Below, piece by piece: positions 16,800-25,408 of a DNA stretch of 43,531 bases; positions within the stretch are counted from its first letter, which is position 1; every line of letters begins with the position of its first letter. This stretch comes from Pseudomonadota bacterium. GTDB taxonomy: Bacteria; Myxococcota_A; UBA796; GCA-2862545. Where the stretch lies: NCBI GenBank assembly GCA_023954855.1, contig JAGSGY010000046.1, positions 1-43,531 of the forward strand, given 5' to 3'. Under the pieces are notes generated by a model, which was not told the DNA's origin, ran no database searches, and was given only the letters and a program-made list of their open reading frames with translations. The position numbers and the translations under genes were made by a program.

Positions 16800-19736
16800 C
16801 TCGGGTGTGAACGCCAGGGTGTCGAGAATGTGGTTCCAGGGCTCACGGTAGAGGCCTCGCTGGCCCGCTGGGGCCGAGAAGAACACCTGCAGTTCGCGGT
16901 CGCCGATGCTGACTCGATGGAACTCGAGGTAGAAGGTGCTCGTACCCTTCGAGACCGTGACCGCGCGGACTTCCGACGGAGCGCCGAGAACGACCCTGCC
17001 GGAGGCCTCGGTCTCAGTCAGCTCGTCGGGTGGCTCGCCGAGCCACTCGGCAAGGGTGGTCTCGCTGAAGGCCGCGACCGAGCGCTCGTGGGCGCCGGGC
17101 ACGTTGATGTAGGCCTGGATCTGGACCTGGCTATCCGCCCGGGCCTCGGTGGTGACGGTGATCAGTCGTCCCTCGCCGACGGGGAAGCTTCCGGCCTTCG
17201 GGTACCAGTTGGCGGGCCGCTCGAAGCTCAAACCCTCGTCGCTCCAGGGTGATGATGGGGCGGGGGCAGTCACGGCGCCGGGGTCCCCAAAGGGCAGGGC
17301 GAGACGCGTCTGGACGTACGCACCGTCGCGCAGAACGGTGACTGCCAGGGTGGTTCCTGGGCGCACACAGCCGGAGAGGGCGCAGCCCTCGTCGTCGCCG
17401 CATCGGCAGGCTTGCAGTTGGCCGAGCAGGTCACGTACGCCGGCGACGGGCCGGTCCTCGAGCGAGAAGATCAAGTCGCCCGCGCGAAGCTCACTTGCGC
17501 CGGGGTCGACCACCGTCGCGCCCGCTTGGCCTTCGACCGTGCCCAGAGATGCGGGAAGGCCGGCCTTACGCACGTCGGCTACCGCGGCCTCGAGGGACTC
17601 GCGTTCGGAGTCAGACAGGCGCATGCCGAGCAGGCGGTCGGCCTCTTCATCCAGGAAGGCCGGCAAGATGGTCGAGGACAGGGCGGTGAGGGAGTTGTCC
17701 GAGCTGTACTTGCTGGCGAGCAGCGGAAGCAGCAAGGCGACCAACAGGCCGGCTTCCTTGACCCATGCGAGCTTGCGCGGCCTGCCGACACCGAGGAACG
17801 GGATTGCGCTCGCGAGCAGGGCAGTACTGCCCCACATCAGCACGGTATCGATGCGGGTATCCGCGAAGGCCGCCGAGAAGCCCTCGGCCGCTGCCAATCG
17901 GTCGGCTGGCGCGCCGCTGACCGCCGAGAATAAGAATGTGAGTTCTTGAAGGAACACGACCTTGGCCGCAGAGAGGACGCCAAGGGTGGCGCCGAGCCCC
18001 ACCAACAGGCGTGTGCGCGACAAGCGCGGGTCTGCGTCGGGGGCGGGAAACGCGATGGCGGCTGCCGAAAGCCCACATGCGAAGAGCATGGCGAAGACCA
18101 CAAACGAGCCGGGTCCATCGGTCTGGCCGAGGGTGGTGAGCCACAGCGCGGTGCTTCCCAACCCCGCTACCCCGGCCGTGGCCAGACGACGGGGGCTGGC
18201 GAGGGCGCCGAACCGTGGCGACAAGCGGAACACGGCGATCAGCGCCGCGCCATCGGCGACCGCGAGCAACACGAAGGTCGTGAGTGCCATCGCCGCCATC
18301 TCGGCCGCGAGTGCCTCGGATTGGCCCGTTGCTGCGAGTAAGGCGCGCTCCGCTACCGATGCCTGCTCCACCTGAACCAGCGCGTCCGAAGCAAGCTTGG
18401 CGCTGATGATATTCCCCATGACGGCCACGAGCGTGGGGGCTACCAACCAAGGGGCGACGCTTCCGGGTAGACGCTGCGAGAACGCGCCGACCGCGGCGAT
18501 GCCCAGGAGGGACACCGCGACCATCGGCCAGACGTAGGGTGCCGCGAGTACCGCGCTCAACGTGCCGAAGACGACGACCAGCGTGCCAAGTAAGAACGGG
18601 GCTGCCGTGATCATGGCGCCGAGAGAGGCGAGGGTAATCTCGCGTGCCCCGACCTCGGGTGGCGCCTCGGTGGGCGCGAGGGAGCTCGCCTCCGAGAAGT
18701 TCATGTGGCGCGGCTGTGCAGGCCCAGGCGTGAACTCGAGGGAGACGGCGAAGGTCGGCTCGCCGGTCGGGGCATGGGCCCCAGACAGCGACTCGTCGGT
18801 GGGGGCCAGTTGCTCCGCGGAGCGCAAGATCTCTTCCGTCCACGCATCGCCTGGTGTGGAGACCAGCGGGTCACTGCGCAGTCCCTCGGCCTCGCCCGCC
18901 CACAAGGCGAGCAGGGCAGCCGCGTCGGCCGGACGGTCGTCGACGTCGACCCGAAGGGCCTCTTCGATGGCGCGGACCATGCGCTCTGGAACGTCGGGTG
19001 CGAGCGCGCGGGGATTCTCGAAGCGTCCTTCACAGATGTTCGAGAAGATCTCCATCTTGTCGGGGCCATCAAAGGCCAGGCGCCCGGTCACTAGCTGAAA
19101 GAGGATGGCGCCGAGCGAGAACACGTCCGCGCGCTGGTCCACGTGCGCGGCGTCCCGAATCTGCTCCGGGGCCATGTACGAGGGGGTTCCGAGGCCCACT
19201 CCGGTTCGCGTCTCGTGGCGTCCGGTGGGGCCCTCCATGATCTTCGCGAGGCCGAAGTCGGTGATCTTCGGGTGCAGCACACCGTCGGCGATCGCGAGCA
19301 GGATGTTGCCGGGCTTGAGGTCGCGGTGAATCAGGCCATGGCGGTGGGCGAAGGCGGCTCCGCGCAGGATCCCGCGGGCCAGCTCGTCGGCCTGGGCCAA
19401 GCTCGGTCGGCGGGACGAGAGCAGCTGAGCGAGGCTCGGTCCCCGCACGTACTCGAGCACCAGGGCGGGCATGCCGTCGACCTGCACCAGGTCGGTGACC
19501 GCGACGATGTGGCTGTGACGCATCGCCCCCTGCACGCGGCCCTCTTGGAGCAGACGCTCGCGAATCGACGGCGTGAGGATCTGCAGCACCTTGAGGGCGT
19601 GGAGGCTGCCGATCTGGTTGTGTCGCGCCAGGTAGACCGTCGCCATTCCACCCGAACCGAGGACTCCCTCGATCGTGTAGCGCTCCACGACAGTGCCGGT
19701 CTGGAGCTGCAGCGTGCGGCCTCCTGTGCGGATCAT
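16779..19736 (-). CDS. Membrane Ser/Thr protein kinase with polytopic region and PDZ-like domain
   Basis: 985 aa. Residues 20-280 are a complete Hanks-type kinase: glycine loop GSGGMATVY (28-35), K49, HRDLKPGN (137-144), DFG (160-162), APE (189-191). A Pro/Thr-rich linker leads to about eight to ten membrane helices between 370 and 650, then a PDZ-like domain (about 745-830, RAGDLIFSLEDRPV) containing a four-cysteine cluster (777, 779, 785, 790), and a 150-aa C-terminal domain. Topology suggests a cytoplasmic kinase sensing with the outside part. The start is unsure: the ATG at 19736 lies within GGCTATGAT, which looks like an extended -10, while AGGAGG (19725-19720) follows it, before CTG 19712 and GTG 19688. 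Confidence 0.9.
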   Translation of the reverse strand: MIRTGGRTLQLQTGTVVERYTIEGVLGSGGMATVYLARHNQIGSLHALKVLQILTPSIRERLLQEGRVQGAMRHSHIVAVTDLVQVDGMPALVLEYVRGPSLAQLLSSRRPSLAQADELARGILRGAAFAHRHGLIHRDLKPGNILLAIADGVLHPKITDFGLAKIMEGPTGRHETRTGVGLGTPSYMAPEQIRDAAHVDQRADVFSLGAILFQLVTGRLAFDGPDKMEIFSNICEGRFENPRALAPDVPERMVRAIEEALRVDVDDRPADAAALLALWAGEAEGLRSDPLVSTPGDAWTEEILRSAEQLAPTDESLSGAHAPTGEPTFAVSLEFTPGPAQPRHMNFSEASSLAPTEAPPEVGAREITLASLGAMITAAPFLLGTLVVVFGTLSAVLAAPYVWPMVAVSLLGIAAVGAFSQRLPGSVAPWLVAPTLVAVMGNIISAKLASDALVQVEQASVAERALLAATGQSEALAAEMAAMALTTFVLLAVADGAALIAVFRLSPRFGALASPRRLATAGVAGLGSTALWLTTLGQTDGPGSFVVFAMLFACGLSAAAIAFPAPDADPRLSRTRLLVGLGATLGVLSAAKVVFLQELTFLFSAVSGAPADRLAAAEGFSAAFADTRIDTVLMWGSTALLASAIPFLGVGRPRKLAWVKEAGLLVALLLPLLASKYSSDNSLTALSSTILPAFLDEEADRLLGMRLSDSERESLEAAVADVRKAGLPASLGTVEGQAGATVVDPGASELRAGDLIFSLEDRPVAGVRDLLGQLQACRCGDDEGCALSGCVRPGTTLAVTVLRDGAYVQTRLALPFGDPGAVTAPAPSSPWSDEGLSFERPANWYPKAGSFPVGEGRLITVTTEARADSQVQIQAYINVPGAHERSVAAFSETTLAEWLGEPPDELTETEASGRVVLGAPSEVRAVTVSKGTSTFYLEFHRVSIGDRELQVFFSAPAGQRGLYREPWNHILDTLAFTPELEAGPD

Positions 19737-19737
19737 A
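19732..19737 (-). promoter_or_regulatory. Extended -10-like sequence at the kinase start
   Basis: On the minus strand GGCTATGAT overlaps the annotated kinase ATG. If it is the promoter, translation starts further down, after AGGAGG at 19725-19720. The divergent TPR gene has its own -10-like hexamer at 19780-19785. Confidence 0.3.
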
Positions 19738-19779
19738 GCCGAGCGGAACTGCGCCGGCGCGGGACTTCCCCCGTGGCGC

Positions 19780-19785
19780 TATGCT
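19780..19785 (+). promoter_or_regulatory. -10-like hexamer, possible leaderless start
   Basis: TATGCT in the context GCGCTATGCT ends 6 nt before the ATG at 19792, which has no Shine-Dalgarno. The spacing equals that at 6266-6278. Confidence 0.35.
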
Positions 19786-19791
19786 GCTGTC

Positions 19792-20736
19792 ATGAGTGCT
19801 GGCGGAGAACAGGCCCTCCATCGGGCGCAGGGTGCCTACGATCTGCGCCGCTTTGACGAGGCGGTGGTCCAGTCCGGCCTGGCGACCGCGATGCTGCCGG
19901 ATCGACCTGAGGCCTTTCTCATCCTCGCGAAGTCGCTGTCGGCGCTTGGCCGGCACGACGAAGCCCTCGAGGCCTCTGGAGCCGCGATTGCCGTGGATGC
20001 GGAGTTCGCGCGCTGTCACGTGGTTCGGGCCGACTGCCTGCTCGCGGCAGGTAAGCACCAGGACGCCCTGAAGCCGTCTCGGGAGGCGCAGCGACTGCAG
20101 CCCCAGTGGGCGGGCGGGTTCATCGCCGAGGCGTTCTGCCACCTGAATCAGGGGAACGCCGCGCAGGGCCTCATTCCGCTCAAGGCGGCGCTGGCGCTCG
20201 AGCCTCGCAACGCGGTGGTCCTCTACTACATGGGATCCGCGCACCTCCGGCTCGGGTCCGATGCCGCGGCCGAGGACTACCTTCGGCAGAGCCTCGAGCT
20301 CGACCCGTCTGACCCGGACACCCTCAACGACCTCGGGGTCGTGCTTCAGCGGCAGGGCCGAAAAGAGGACGCTGCGCTCGCGTTCAAGTCCGCCATCTTG
20401 ATCGACCCAACGCGCGATCTGGCCAAGAACAACCTCCACGGGCTGCTCGATGGCATGGGCATGGGGGGAGCGGGGGTCGCCGCCTTCGTCGCGCTGATCT
20501 GCATGCAGGGCGGCAAGCTGAAGTTCGTCTGGCTCGCGTGGGTGGGTGCGCGCGCCGCGATGCGTCCAGAGACTCTGCCGGTGGTGCTCGCGGTGGTGAC
20601 CGTGCTGGCGCTCATCGGCTTCGCCATCTTCCGAGTTCGGCGCACGCGTGCTCAGCATACCCTCGAGGAGCTCGACCCGAGCCTTCGCACGCTGTTCGAC
20701 AAGCTGACCGAAGACAAGGCGGCAGGGCGCCTGTAG
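19792..20736 (+). CDS. TPR-repeat protein with C-terminal membrane segments
   Basis: 314 aa from ATG 19792. Residues 1-210 hold about six tetratricopeptide repeats (for example DAAAEDYLRQSLELDPSDPD and TLNDLGVVLQRQGRKEDAAL). Two hydrophobic stretches follow: about 222-237 (GAGVAAFVALICMQGG) and 262-282 (VVLAVVTVLALIGFAIF), then a basic, charged tail. The TPR part is therefore cytoplasmic or periplasmic next to the inner membrane. It is divergent from the kinase gene and could be its partner or substrate-scaffold, as often seen for kinase/TPR pairs; this is inference. Confidence 0.85.
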   Translation: MSAGGEQALHRAQGAYDLRRFDEAVVQSGLATAMLPDRPEAFLILAKSLSALGRHDEALEASGAAIAVDAEFARCHVVRADCLLAAGKHQDALKPSREAQRLQPQWAGGFIAEAFCHLNQGNAAQGLIPLKAALALEPRNAVVLYYMGSAHLRLGSDAAAEDYLRQSLELDPSDPDTLNDLGVVLQRQGRKEDAALAFKSAILIDPTRDLAKNNLHGLLDGMGMGGAGVAAFVALICMQGGKLKFVWLAWVGARAAMRPETLPVVLAVVTVLALIGFAIFRVRRTRAQHTLEELDPSLRTLFDKLTEDKAAGRL

Positions 20737-20777
20737 GGGGTGCTACGCTCGTGTGGTGTGGGCACACGGAGTTCGGA

Positions 20778-20825
20778 ATGAGTGAGACGGATCGCACAGT
20801 GCTTCCGATCGAGGCGAGCCCATGA
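20778..20825 (+). CDS. 15-codon leader ORF, coupled to lipoprotein gene
   Basis: MSETDRTVLPIEASP, ATG 20778 to TGA 20825. GGAG (20768-20771) stands 6 nt before it, and its stop overlaps the ATG of the lipoprotein (ATGA, 20822-20825). It may set the translation rate of the gene behind it; it may also be chance. TACGCT at 20744-20749 could be its -10. Confidence 0.3.
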   Translation: MSETDRTVLPIEASP

Positions 20826-21241
20826 GCCGGTGGTGGATCGCGGGTCTGGTTGTGCTGACAGGCTGCTTTGTCCGTCCCATGGATGACGGTGTGTTTTTCG
20901 TCGAGACCGGCGGTGCGCAGTGTTGGAGGTCGAGCTCTGCGAGCGGACTCGTTCGGCTGCTCAAGTCCGATGTTCAGGTGGTTCTCACCGCAAGTGAGCC
21001 CTCGGCCTACACCTTCAACGAGGTCCTGCTCGTCTCGGGTGGGACGATGGTGGAAGAGACCATATCCGAGGCTGAAGCCGTCCTCCGGGTCACCCCCGAG
21101 GCCGAGACGACGCCGGTCGTGATCACCGCCCAGCTCCACTGCGCATCACAGTGGGGCGACACCGCATCCCCACCGCTTCGCTTCGAGATCCTCGCCTCGA
21201 CGCTGTCGGAGGAATGGTCGATCACGTCCCCCGAGTTCTAG
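20822..21241 (+). CDS. Small lipoprotein of unknown function
   Basis: 139 aa. MSRWWIAGLVVLTGC is a short lipoprotein signal, lipobox LTGC with C15. The rest is beta-rich (VQVVLTASEPSAYTFNEVLLV, TTPVVITAQLHC) with two more cysteines (QCWRSS, LHCASQW) likely joined as a disulfide. It precedes and overlaps by 28 nt the RND-like gene, so it may belong to the same envelope complex. No family recognised. Confidence 0.75.
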   Translation: MSRWWIAGLVVLTGCFVRPMDDGVFFVETGGAQCWRSSSASGLVRLLKSDVQVVLTASEPSAYTFNEVLLVSGGTMVEETISEAEAVLRVTPEAETTPVVITAQLHCASQWGDTASPPLRFEILASTLSEEWSITSPEF

Positions 21242-22668
21242 CCTCCCGTGGACTCTCGATCCTAGGTGCGCTGTCGGTGCTTGCGGTGTCGCTGGGCTGT
21301 GGAGCATTGCCTGGCCGTGACGTAGCGGTGGAGGCTCCGCCTTTCGTGCTGGTGCTCGATGTGGAGGCTCCGGGGCGAAGCGCTGCCGAGGTGGACGAGC
21401 AGCTTGCGATTCCACTAGTCACGGCGGTCGCCGGTCTTCCGGGTCTTCGGCGTACGACGGCGCATTCTCGGGAGGGGCAGACTGAGATCACGCTCGTGTT
21501 CGAGGATGACCCCGAGTGGAACAGCCGCAGACGTATGGCTGTGCTCACCGATGTGTCCGACGTGCAGCTCATCGACGGGGCTGTGGTATCGCTTCGGCCG
21601 GTCATCACCACCGTGTCGGTGGTCCCAGTCGAAGGGCCGCCGGATGCAGAGAGTCTCGAGGCAAAGCGCCGCGAACTCGAGCGTGTGCCTGGGGTGGCCG
21701 AGGTCGAGTTCGTCGGTTTGAGCGTGCCGAAGATCACCCTTCGCTACGACCCCGCCAAGCTCGCGGCCTTCGACGTGGCGGTATCCGACCTCCGTGAGGC
21801 GCTTCAGCCTCCGGGCGTGGGCCTTCGCCGCCGTGCCCATGTGCTCGAGGAGTTGCTCGATGCACGGGTCGGCAAGGCCACGCTGCGCGATGTGGTGGAT
21901 GCGACCCTGGACGTGGAGCGGACTCGAGCCGAGCTGGACGGTGAGGCGGCAGCGTGGCTGGTGGTGAAGGGGACCGAGCTCCCTGAGGGTGCGCTTCCCA
22001 CTGCGAGCATGCGCGTGGACACCGTGACCTCGGGTGTGGCCATTGCTGGCGTGTTGCGAGATGCGGGCGCGGACTCAGTGCGCTGGATCGAGCGCGACGG
22101 CACGACGACGGCTTGGGCCACGGGCTCGCCGAAGGTCTCGGACCTGAGGGCCAAGGAGCAAGGACGGGTGCGTGCGGACGACGTGCGCACGTGGGCCATT
22201 GACGTTCCGCCCGACTCGGCGTGCACCGAGCTCCTCGCTGAGCGCATCGCCGAGGAGGCGGTGTGGGTTGTTCCGTCCAAGGCCACCCCCTCGGTCGACG
22301 TGCGTCCCCACCGCGAGCGCCTGGCCCAGATGGGCATCACGGCTCAGGAAGTGTCTTCGGCGGTCCGGGATGCCAGGGTCCCCATCGACGCGGGCTGGGT
22401 CATCGCCGATGGGCAGGAGGTGCCCCTTGTGCTTCAGAGCGCGCAACACTCTCTCGACGACCTTGCCTCCACGCGAGTGGGGCCGGTCACCCTCGCCGAC
22501 GTCGCCACGATTGAGGTGGTCCACCAGTCGCCGATCTGGCGCGTCAACGGCATGGAAGCCGAGCGCACGATCGCCGACTTTCCCGCCGATCTCGATGTCG
22601 AGATGACCTTCGGCACGATGTCCTGCGCGATGGTTTCGGTGAGCGAGCAGCACGAGGACTGGCGCTAG
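21214..22668 (+). CDS. RND-transporter relative lacking the transmembrane bundles
   Basis: 484 aa from ATG 21214, which overlaps the lipoprotein gene. The N-terminus (residues 1-30) is a single hydrophobic segment ending in SLGC; it is either a poor lipobox or an uncleaved anchor, and resembles the first helix of CzcA/AcrB pumps. Residues 44-250 follow the N-terminal periplasmic half of RND pumps (VLVLDVEAPGRSAAEVDEQL, VAGLPGLRR, ERVPGVAEVEFVG, KITLRYDPAKLAAFDVAVSD); residues 325-440 follow the C-terminal half (PSVDVRPHRERLAQMGITAQ, VTLADVATIE). The two helix bundles that bring proton coupling should lie between and after them and are absent. A pump function is therefore unlikely; a periplasmic adaptor or binding role is possible. 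Confidence 0.7.
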   Translation: MVDHVPRVLASRGLSILGALSVLAVSLGCGALPGRDVAVEAPPFVLVLDVEAPGRSAAEVDEQLAIPLVTAVAGLPGLRRTTAHSREGQTEITLVFEDDPEWNSRRRMAVLTDVSDVQLIDGAVVSLRPVITTVSVVPVEGPPDAESLEAKRRELERVPGVAEVEFVGLSVPKITLRYDPAKLAAFDVAVSDLREALQPPGVGLRRRAHVLEELLDARVGKATLRDVVDATLDVERTRAELDGEAAAWLVVKGTELPEGALPTASMRVDTVTSGVAIAGVLRDAGADSVRWIERDGTTTAWATGSPKVSDLRAKEQGRVRADDVRTWAIDVPPDSACTELLAERIAEEAVWVVPSKATPSVDVRPHRERLAQMGITAQEVSSAVRDARVPIDAGWVIADGQEVPLVLQSAQHSLDDLASTRVGPVTLADVATIEVVHQSPIWRVNGMEAERTIADFPADLDVEMTFGTMSCAMVSVSEQHEDWR

Positions 22669-22735
22669 AGTCATCTTCTGTCTGGCGTGCTGAGCGCGCT
22701 TCAAAGATGTGTGACCTTCTCGGCGCGGAGGTCTG

Positions 22736-25120
22736 ATGCTCGTTCTCGCTCTCTCACTCGCGTACGCCGGTGGCTACGAAAACCCACCCGAGGCGATGGC
22801 ATCGATTCTCGACGCCTCACGTCCGCCCGCGGTGTCGATGAGCCCCGACAACACGATGATGGCGCTGTTCGACCGGCCCCAACTCGCGCCGATCTCGGAG
22901 CTTGCCGAGCCCGTAGTTCGCGTGGCGGGACTTCAGCTGAATCCGAAGACGCGGGCTCGGGCTCGTGCCTACACCTACCGGGGACTGTCGCTGAAGCCGC
23001 TCGATCGCTCGGATCCAGAGACGGTCGAACTGCCCGAAGGCGCGCGCATCTCGAACGTGAGCTGGTCGCCCGACTCCTCGCATCTGGCGCTCACGCTCAC
23101 CGAGCCCGGAGGCTTGTCGTTGTGGACGGTGGAGCTGGCGAGCGGAGAAGCGGTCCGCCGTACCGAGGCTGAGCTCAACGCCACCGCAGGTGCGCCGTGC
23201 AGCTGGTTGCCCAACTCGACGGGCCTGGTCTGCAAGGTCGTTCCGGGAGAGCTGGAGGCGATGCCCGAGGAGTCGGCGGTGCCGACGGGCCCGCGCATCG
23301 ATGAGAACCTCGGACGCAAGACCCCCGCGCGAACCTACGCAAACCTGCTGTCCTCACCGCACGATGAGGCCGTGTTTGCCTGGCTGCTGACGGCGTCCGT
23401 CGACCAAATCAACCTCGACGGTACGCGCAAGCGCATCGCTGAGCCGGCGTTGATCGACACCGCGGATGTCTCCCCAGACGGCTCGCACATGCTGCTGTCG
23501 ACGCTGCATCCGCCGTTCTCGTACCACGTGCCGGCCAATCGCTTTCCCGTGCGCTGGGAGCTGCTCGACCTTGCGGAAGGCTCGCGCAAGCAGCTGGTGG
23601 ACCTGCCGCTCGCCGATGCGATTCCCGTCGCGTTCGGCTCGGTTCGTGAGGGGCCGCGCTTCTATGCTTGGCGTCCAGATCAGGCGCAGACCTACTACTG
23701 GGTCGAAGCGCTCGATGGGGGCGATGCGGGGGTCGAGGCCAGTGAGCGCGATGCCGTCTATCAGCAGACCGTGGGTGCGGAACCCACCCTGGTCTGGAAG
23801 ACCGCCCTCCGCTTTAGCGGTATTGCCTGGGGCGATGACTCGAGGGCCCTGGCCTCCGAGTGGTGGTGGCAGACGCGCACCGAGCGGAGCTTCCGCATCG
23901 ACCCGAGTGTGGAGGGCGGCGCTCCAGCCATGCTCTGGGAGCGCAACTACCAAGATGCCTACGTCGACCCGGGCAGTCCGGTCACCGAGACCGGTCCCTT
24001 CGGACGTCAGGTGCTGCGGATTGCCGAGCACGACATGATCTTCATGACTGGAAAGGGCGCTTCCGAGGAGGGCGTGTACCCGTTCCTCGATCGACTCTGG
24101 CTCGAGGATGGCACCACCGAGCGTCTCTGGCGGTCATCTGGCGAGAGCTACGAGACGGTGGTGGACGTGCTCGACGATCAGGCGCGGCAGATGGTGACCC
24201 GGCGTGAGTCGAAGAGCGAGCCGCCCAACTACTTCCTCAAGAAGAACCGGCGTCGGAACAGCCCGCTGACCGACTTTGAGGACTGGGCGCCGGCCTTCGA
24301 AGACATGCACAAGGAGATCGTTACCTACACCCGCGACGATGGTCTGGAGCTGTCCGCGACCCTGTACCTGCCACCAGGATACGACAAGTCGGATGGGCCG
24401 CTTCCGACGGTGCTCTGGGCCTATCCACGTGAGTTCAAGGACCGCAAGAGCGCGTCGCGGGTGACCAAGTCGGAGTACCGCTTCTCTCGCCCTGGCGGCA
24501 GCTCTGTGCGCATGCTGCTGCTCGAGGGCTACGCGGTGCTCGACGGTCCGAAAATCCCGATCATCGGCGAGGGCGACAGCGAGCCGAATGACCAGTACGT
24601 GGAGCAGCTGGTCTCGGGAGCGAAGGCGGCGGTGGACTACCTCGTTGAACGCGGTGTGTCGGACCCCGAGCGCATGGCGATTGGTGGGCACTCCTACGGT
24701 GCGTTCACGACCGCCAATCTGCTGGCGCATTCGGATCTGTTCCGGGCCGGCATCGCCCGCAGCGGCGCCTACAACCGGTCCCTCACGCCGTTCGGTTTTC
24801 AGTCTGAGCAGCGCACGTACTGGGAGGCGACCGACACCTACATCGAGATGAGTCCGTTCTCGCACGTCGAGAAGATCGACGAGCCGATTCTGCTTCTTCA
24901 CGGGCAGAAGGACAGCAACTCCGGCACCTACCCGGTGCAGTCCGAGCGGATGTTCGAGGCGCTCAAGGGCGTCGGAGGCACGGTGCGCTGGGTGGAGCTG
25001 CCGCTCGAGGACCACGGCTACCGGGCCCGCGAGAGCGTGGGGCACACGCTCTGGGAGATGCTCACCTGGCTCGACACCTACGTGAAGAATGCCGAGCCTC
25101 GAGGGACGTCCGCGGAATGA
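22736..25120 (+). CDS. Exported S9-family prolyl-oligopeptidase-like serine peptidase
   Basis: 794 aa; GGAGG at 22727-22731 supports ATG 22736. MLVLALSLAYA then GGYENP is a short signal peptide. The first 500 residues are a beta-propeller (WSPDSSHLALTL, VSPDGSHMLL, IAWGDDSRALAS); the last 270 an alpha/beta hydrolase with nucleophile S653 in GGHSYGAF, D726 in LLHGQKDSNSG and H760 in EDHGYR. GHSYGAF with LYLPPGYD and VLWAYPREF suggests the glutamyl-endopeptidase-like S9D group. It probably degrades peptides in the periplasm or medium. All catalytic residues are present. Confidence 0.88.
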   Translation: MLVLALSLAYAGGYENPPEAMASILDASRPPAVSMSPDNTMMALFDRPQLAPISELAEPVVRVAGLQLNPKTRARARAYTYRGLSLKPLDRSDPETVELPEGARISNVSWSPDSSHLALTLTEPGGLSLWTVELASGEAVRRTEAELNATAGAPCSWLPNSTGLVCKVVPGELEAMPEESAVPTGPRIDENLGRKTPARTYANLLSSPHDEAVFAWLLTASVDQINLDGTRKRIAEPALIDTADVSPDGSHMLLSTLHPPFSYHVPANRFPVRWELLDLAEGSRKQLVDLPLADAIPVAFGSVREGPRFYAWRPDQAQTYYWVEALDGGDAGVEASERDAVYQQTVGAEPTLVWKTALRFSGIAWGDDSRALASEWWWQTRTERSFRIDPSVEGGAPAMLWERNYQDAYVDPGSPVTETGPFGRQVLRIAEHDMIFMTGKGASEEGVYPFLDRLWLEDGTTERLWRSSGESYETVVDVLDDQARQMVTRRESKSEPPNYFLKKNRRRNSPLTDFEDWAPAFEDMHKEIVTYTRDDGLELSATLYLPPGYDKSDGPLPTVLWAYPREFKDRKSASRVTKSEYRFSRPGGSSVRMLLLEGYAVLDGPKIPIIGEGDSEPNDQYVEQLVSGAKAAVDYLVERGVSDPERMAIGGHSYGAFTTANLLAHSDLFRAGIARSGAYNRSLTPFGFQSEQRTYWEATDTYIEMSPFSHVEKIDEPILLLHGQKDSNSGTYPVQSERMFEALKGVGGTVRWVELPLEDHGYRARESVGHTLWEMLTWLDTYVKNAEPRGTSAE

Positions 25121-25390
25121 TTACTCGGGCCAGCGCCCCTCAGCGCGGCGGCCCTCGACGAAGACGGCCCAGGCGGCCTCCATTTCTTCGTTGAACTGCG
25201 CGACCTTCTCGTCGGGAAGCTCGATGCGCACAATCCACTCTTCCGGCTTCTCGATCACCGCCATGCGTCGATAGAGCGGGCGGCCAACCGCTTTGACCGC
25301 GTCGAACCACTCGGGCAGCAGATCGGCTTCAATGCGCAGGCCGAGCACGGTGTGGTCGGGAGGCGTGTCGGACTTGGTGGGGTCTTCCAT
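25121..25390 (-). CDS. Small soluble protein of unknown function
   Basis: 89 aa, starts MEDPTKSDTPPDHTVLGLRI and contains MAVIEKPEEWIVRIELPDEKVAQFNEEMEA split over a strand and a helix. No signal or membrane part. The gene is downstream of the exported 147-aa gene by 18 nt on the same strand. Its stop codon directly touches the TGA of the peptidase gene. Confidence 0.65.
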   Translation of the reverse strand: MEDPTKSDTPPDHTVLGLRIEADLLPEWFDAVKAVGRPLYRRMAVIEKPEEWIVRIELPDEKVAQFNEEMEAAWAVFVEGRRAEGRWPE

Positions 25391-25408
25391 GGCCTGTTCT
25401 ACCAGAGG

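Noticed and set aside
17647-18843. 398-aa minus frame inside the kinase gene
   Set aside because: Arg/Pro/His-rich shadow of the kinase's real frame, as usual in GC-rich DNA.
19069-20658. 529-aa minus frame across kinase and TPR genes
   Set aside because: Out of frame with the kinase and antisense to the TPR gene; no domain.
22683-22698. TGGCGTG-CTGA-GCGCG as a fourth sigma54 promoter before the S9 peptidase
   Set aside because: The spacing fits, but both halves have mismatches and the distance to the ATG (53 nt) differs from the 38-40 of the other three.
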